A program made the translations under genes and the position numbers. A stretch of 64,000 nt of DNA from Saliniplasma sp046497075 (GTDB lineage Archaea > Thermoplasmatota > Thermoplasmata > Halarchaeoplasmatales > Halarchaeoplasmataceae): contig JAWOGF010000038.1 in the NCBI GenBank assembly GCA_046497075.1, positions 1-64,000 on the forward strand, written 5' to 3'. The stretch's first letter is position 1; every line of letters begins with the position of its first letter. Below, piece by piece: positions 63,222 to 64,000 of this stretch. The notes below the pieces were generated by a model. The model saw only the letters and a program-made list of their open reading frames with translations. It had not been told where the DNA came from and did no database searches.

Positions 63222-64000
63222 TTGAAAAATAAAACGAAAAATAACATAGAAAGTCGTTGGGACGATCTATTGAACTGGTACTCAGACGAGGAAATATCCA
63301 AAGTAACGGTGGCTTTTTCCGGAGGCAAGGACAGCACTCTAGTTTTAGATTCAGCCTCTGAGGTCCTTCAGGATGTCATCGCTGTCATAATAGATGCTGA
63401 AATATTTCCGGATAGCGAGATCAAACTTGCAGAGAAAGCAGTGAAACAGTTCGGTGTACCTTATAAGATAATCGAAACTACTAAACTGGATGATCAAAAT
63501 TTCAAAAGGAATCCAGCGGATAGATGCTATCACTGTAAAGAGATGCTGTTCTCATCAATTAAGGAAAAATTAGGAGACGATCGGACGATCTTAGAGGGAA
63601 CTAACGCCTCTGAAGTTCATGGTCATCGTCCGGGATTGAAAGCTGTCAAATCCCATGCCCGGGCCCCACTGTTAGAGGTGGGTTTGGAAGAGGAAGAGAT
63701 AAGAAAATTACTGCGATGGAGGGGAAAAGAGGTATGGGATAGACCGTCCTACGCCTGTTTAGCAAGCCGTTTTCCCGAAGGAAGTGTTCTAACCGAAGAA
63801 AAATTGAAAAAAGTCGAAAAGATCGAAGATGAACTCCACGAGATGGGTATCGATCAACTCCGGGTTAGAGATTTTGAAGATACCGCTCGGATCGAGGTTT
63901 GGCCGGAAGAGATGCAGGTGATTTTAAAGAACAGGAAAATAATAATCGAGCTTCTAAAACAAGAAGGCTACGAGAACATTTTCTTAGACTTACAGGGGTA
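63222..64000 (+). CDS. larE: LarE-like ATP-dependent sulfur transferase (3' end outside window)
   Basis: 259 codons visible. The PP-loop ATP motif is VAFSGGKDSTLV and RCYHCKEML carries paired Cys; then EGTNASEVHGHRPGLKA and RPSYACLASRFP, all LarE signatures. LarE gives up sulfur to build the nickel-pincer cofactor of lactate racemase; other family members do different thiolations. The start is TTG 63222 with GGTGAAT upstream, as no ATG fits. LarB and LarC are not visible, and the gene runs past the right edge. Confidence 0.87.
   Translation, partial: MKNKTKNNIESRWDDLLNWYSDEEISKVTVAFSGGKDSTLVLDSASEVLQDVIAVIIDAEIFPDSEIKLAEKAVKQFGVPYKIIETTKLDDQNFKRNPADRCYHCKEMLFSSIKEKLGDDRTILEGTNASEVHGHRPGLKAVKSHARAPLLEVGLEEEEIRKLLRWRGKEVWDRPSYACLASRFPEGSVLTEEKLKKVEKIEDELHEMGIDQLRVRDFEDTARIEVWPEEMQVILKNRKIIIELLKQEGYENIFLDLQG

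Overview
The window is about 64 kb of AT-rich archaeal chromosome. The archaeal signs are TATA boxes (TTTATA/TTTAAA-like) close upstream of starts, Shine-Dalgarno sequences of GGTGA type, archaeal-type PEP carboxylase, a CARF/wHTH (DUF6293-like) regulator, Lrp-type and DtxR-type regulators, and cell-surface proteins with PGFT-type C-terminal anchors. Ferredoxin-type ATPases, radical SAM enzymes and FeoAB point to an anaerobic lifestyle. A Thermoplasmatota or related euryarchaeal lineage is my best guess, but that is inference. I saw no rRNA, tRNA or CRISPR array.

Layout. 1-1250: a cut-off isochorismatase-like hydrolase, a 23-bp tandem repeat and a cold-shock protein. 1379-8690: a metal/redox cluster of two metallo-beta-lactamase hydrolases, a protein made of two fused MinD-like ferredoxin ATPases, an FAD oxidoreductase, two NifX-like proteins, a DUF89 phosphatase and a DtxR regulator. 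Three promoters here share an ACACATATGTGT-like palindrome. 8974-11170: a radical SAM enzyme and two methyltransferases. 11359-17354: two ABC exporters, two wHTH proteins and an ABC-2 exporter. 17401-18851: a decayed cold-shock gene with its own repeats, and a chimeric ABC-2 fragment. 19085-23077: an iron (Feo) operon with split FeoB and DtxR-like operators.

23290-26590: a large GLUG/PKD surface protein, then an IS605-like relic and two tiny genes. 26658-42010 is an aspartate-family amino-acid locus. A tightly overlapping operon dapA-dapB-lysC-asd-lysA-ddh makes lysine by the diaminopimelate dehydrogenase route. Next come PEP carboxylase (oxaloacetate supply), an Lrp-type and an XRE-CBS regulator. 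Last is a second operon of aspartokinase-asd-metY-metX-metF-like, preceded by a 30-residue Thr/Met-rich leader ORF. Two genes of this operon lack a normal start codon.

42315-55075: an LRR surface protein, a CARF regulator, a CcdA-like/thioredoxin/beta-helix module and then the most unusual region (48986-51270). It holds a secreted acidic precursor followed by two cassettes, each a Cys-rich peptide plus a small membrane protein. All are joined by the same SSPPMQPNGGG-coding sequence, whose DNA has inverted-repeat ends. A broken RHS protein and a CPBP-family protease follow. I read this as a candidate cassette-swapping archaeal bacteriocin (halocin-like) locus. TldD/TldE, proteases known elsewhere for peptide maturation, come next. 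55111-62124: a MacB-like ABC transporter and a large sensor kinase. 62216-62836: a kinase fragment and an IS200/IS605-type MITE. The window ends with a cupin and a LarE-like gene cut by the edge.
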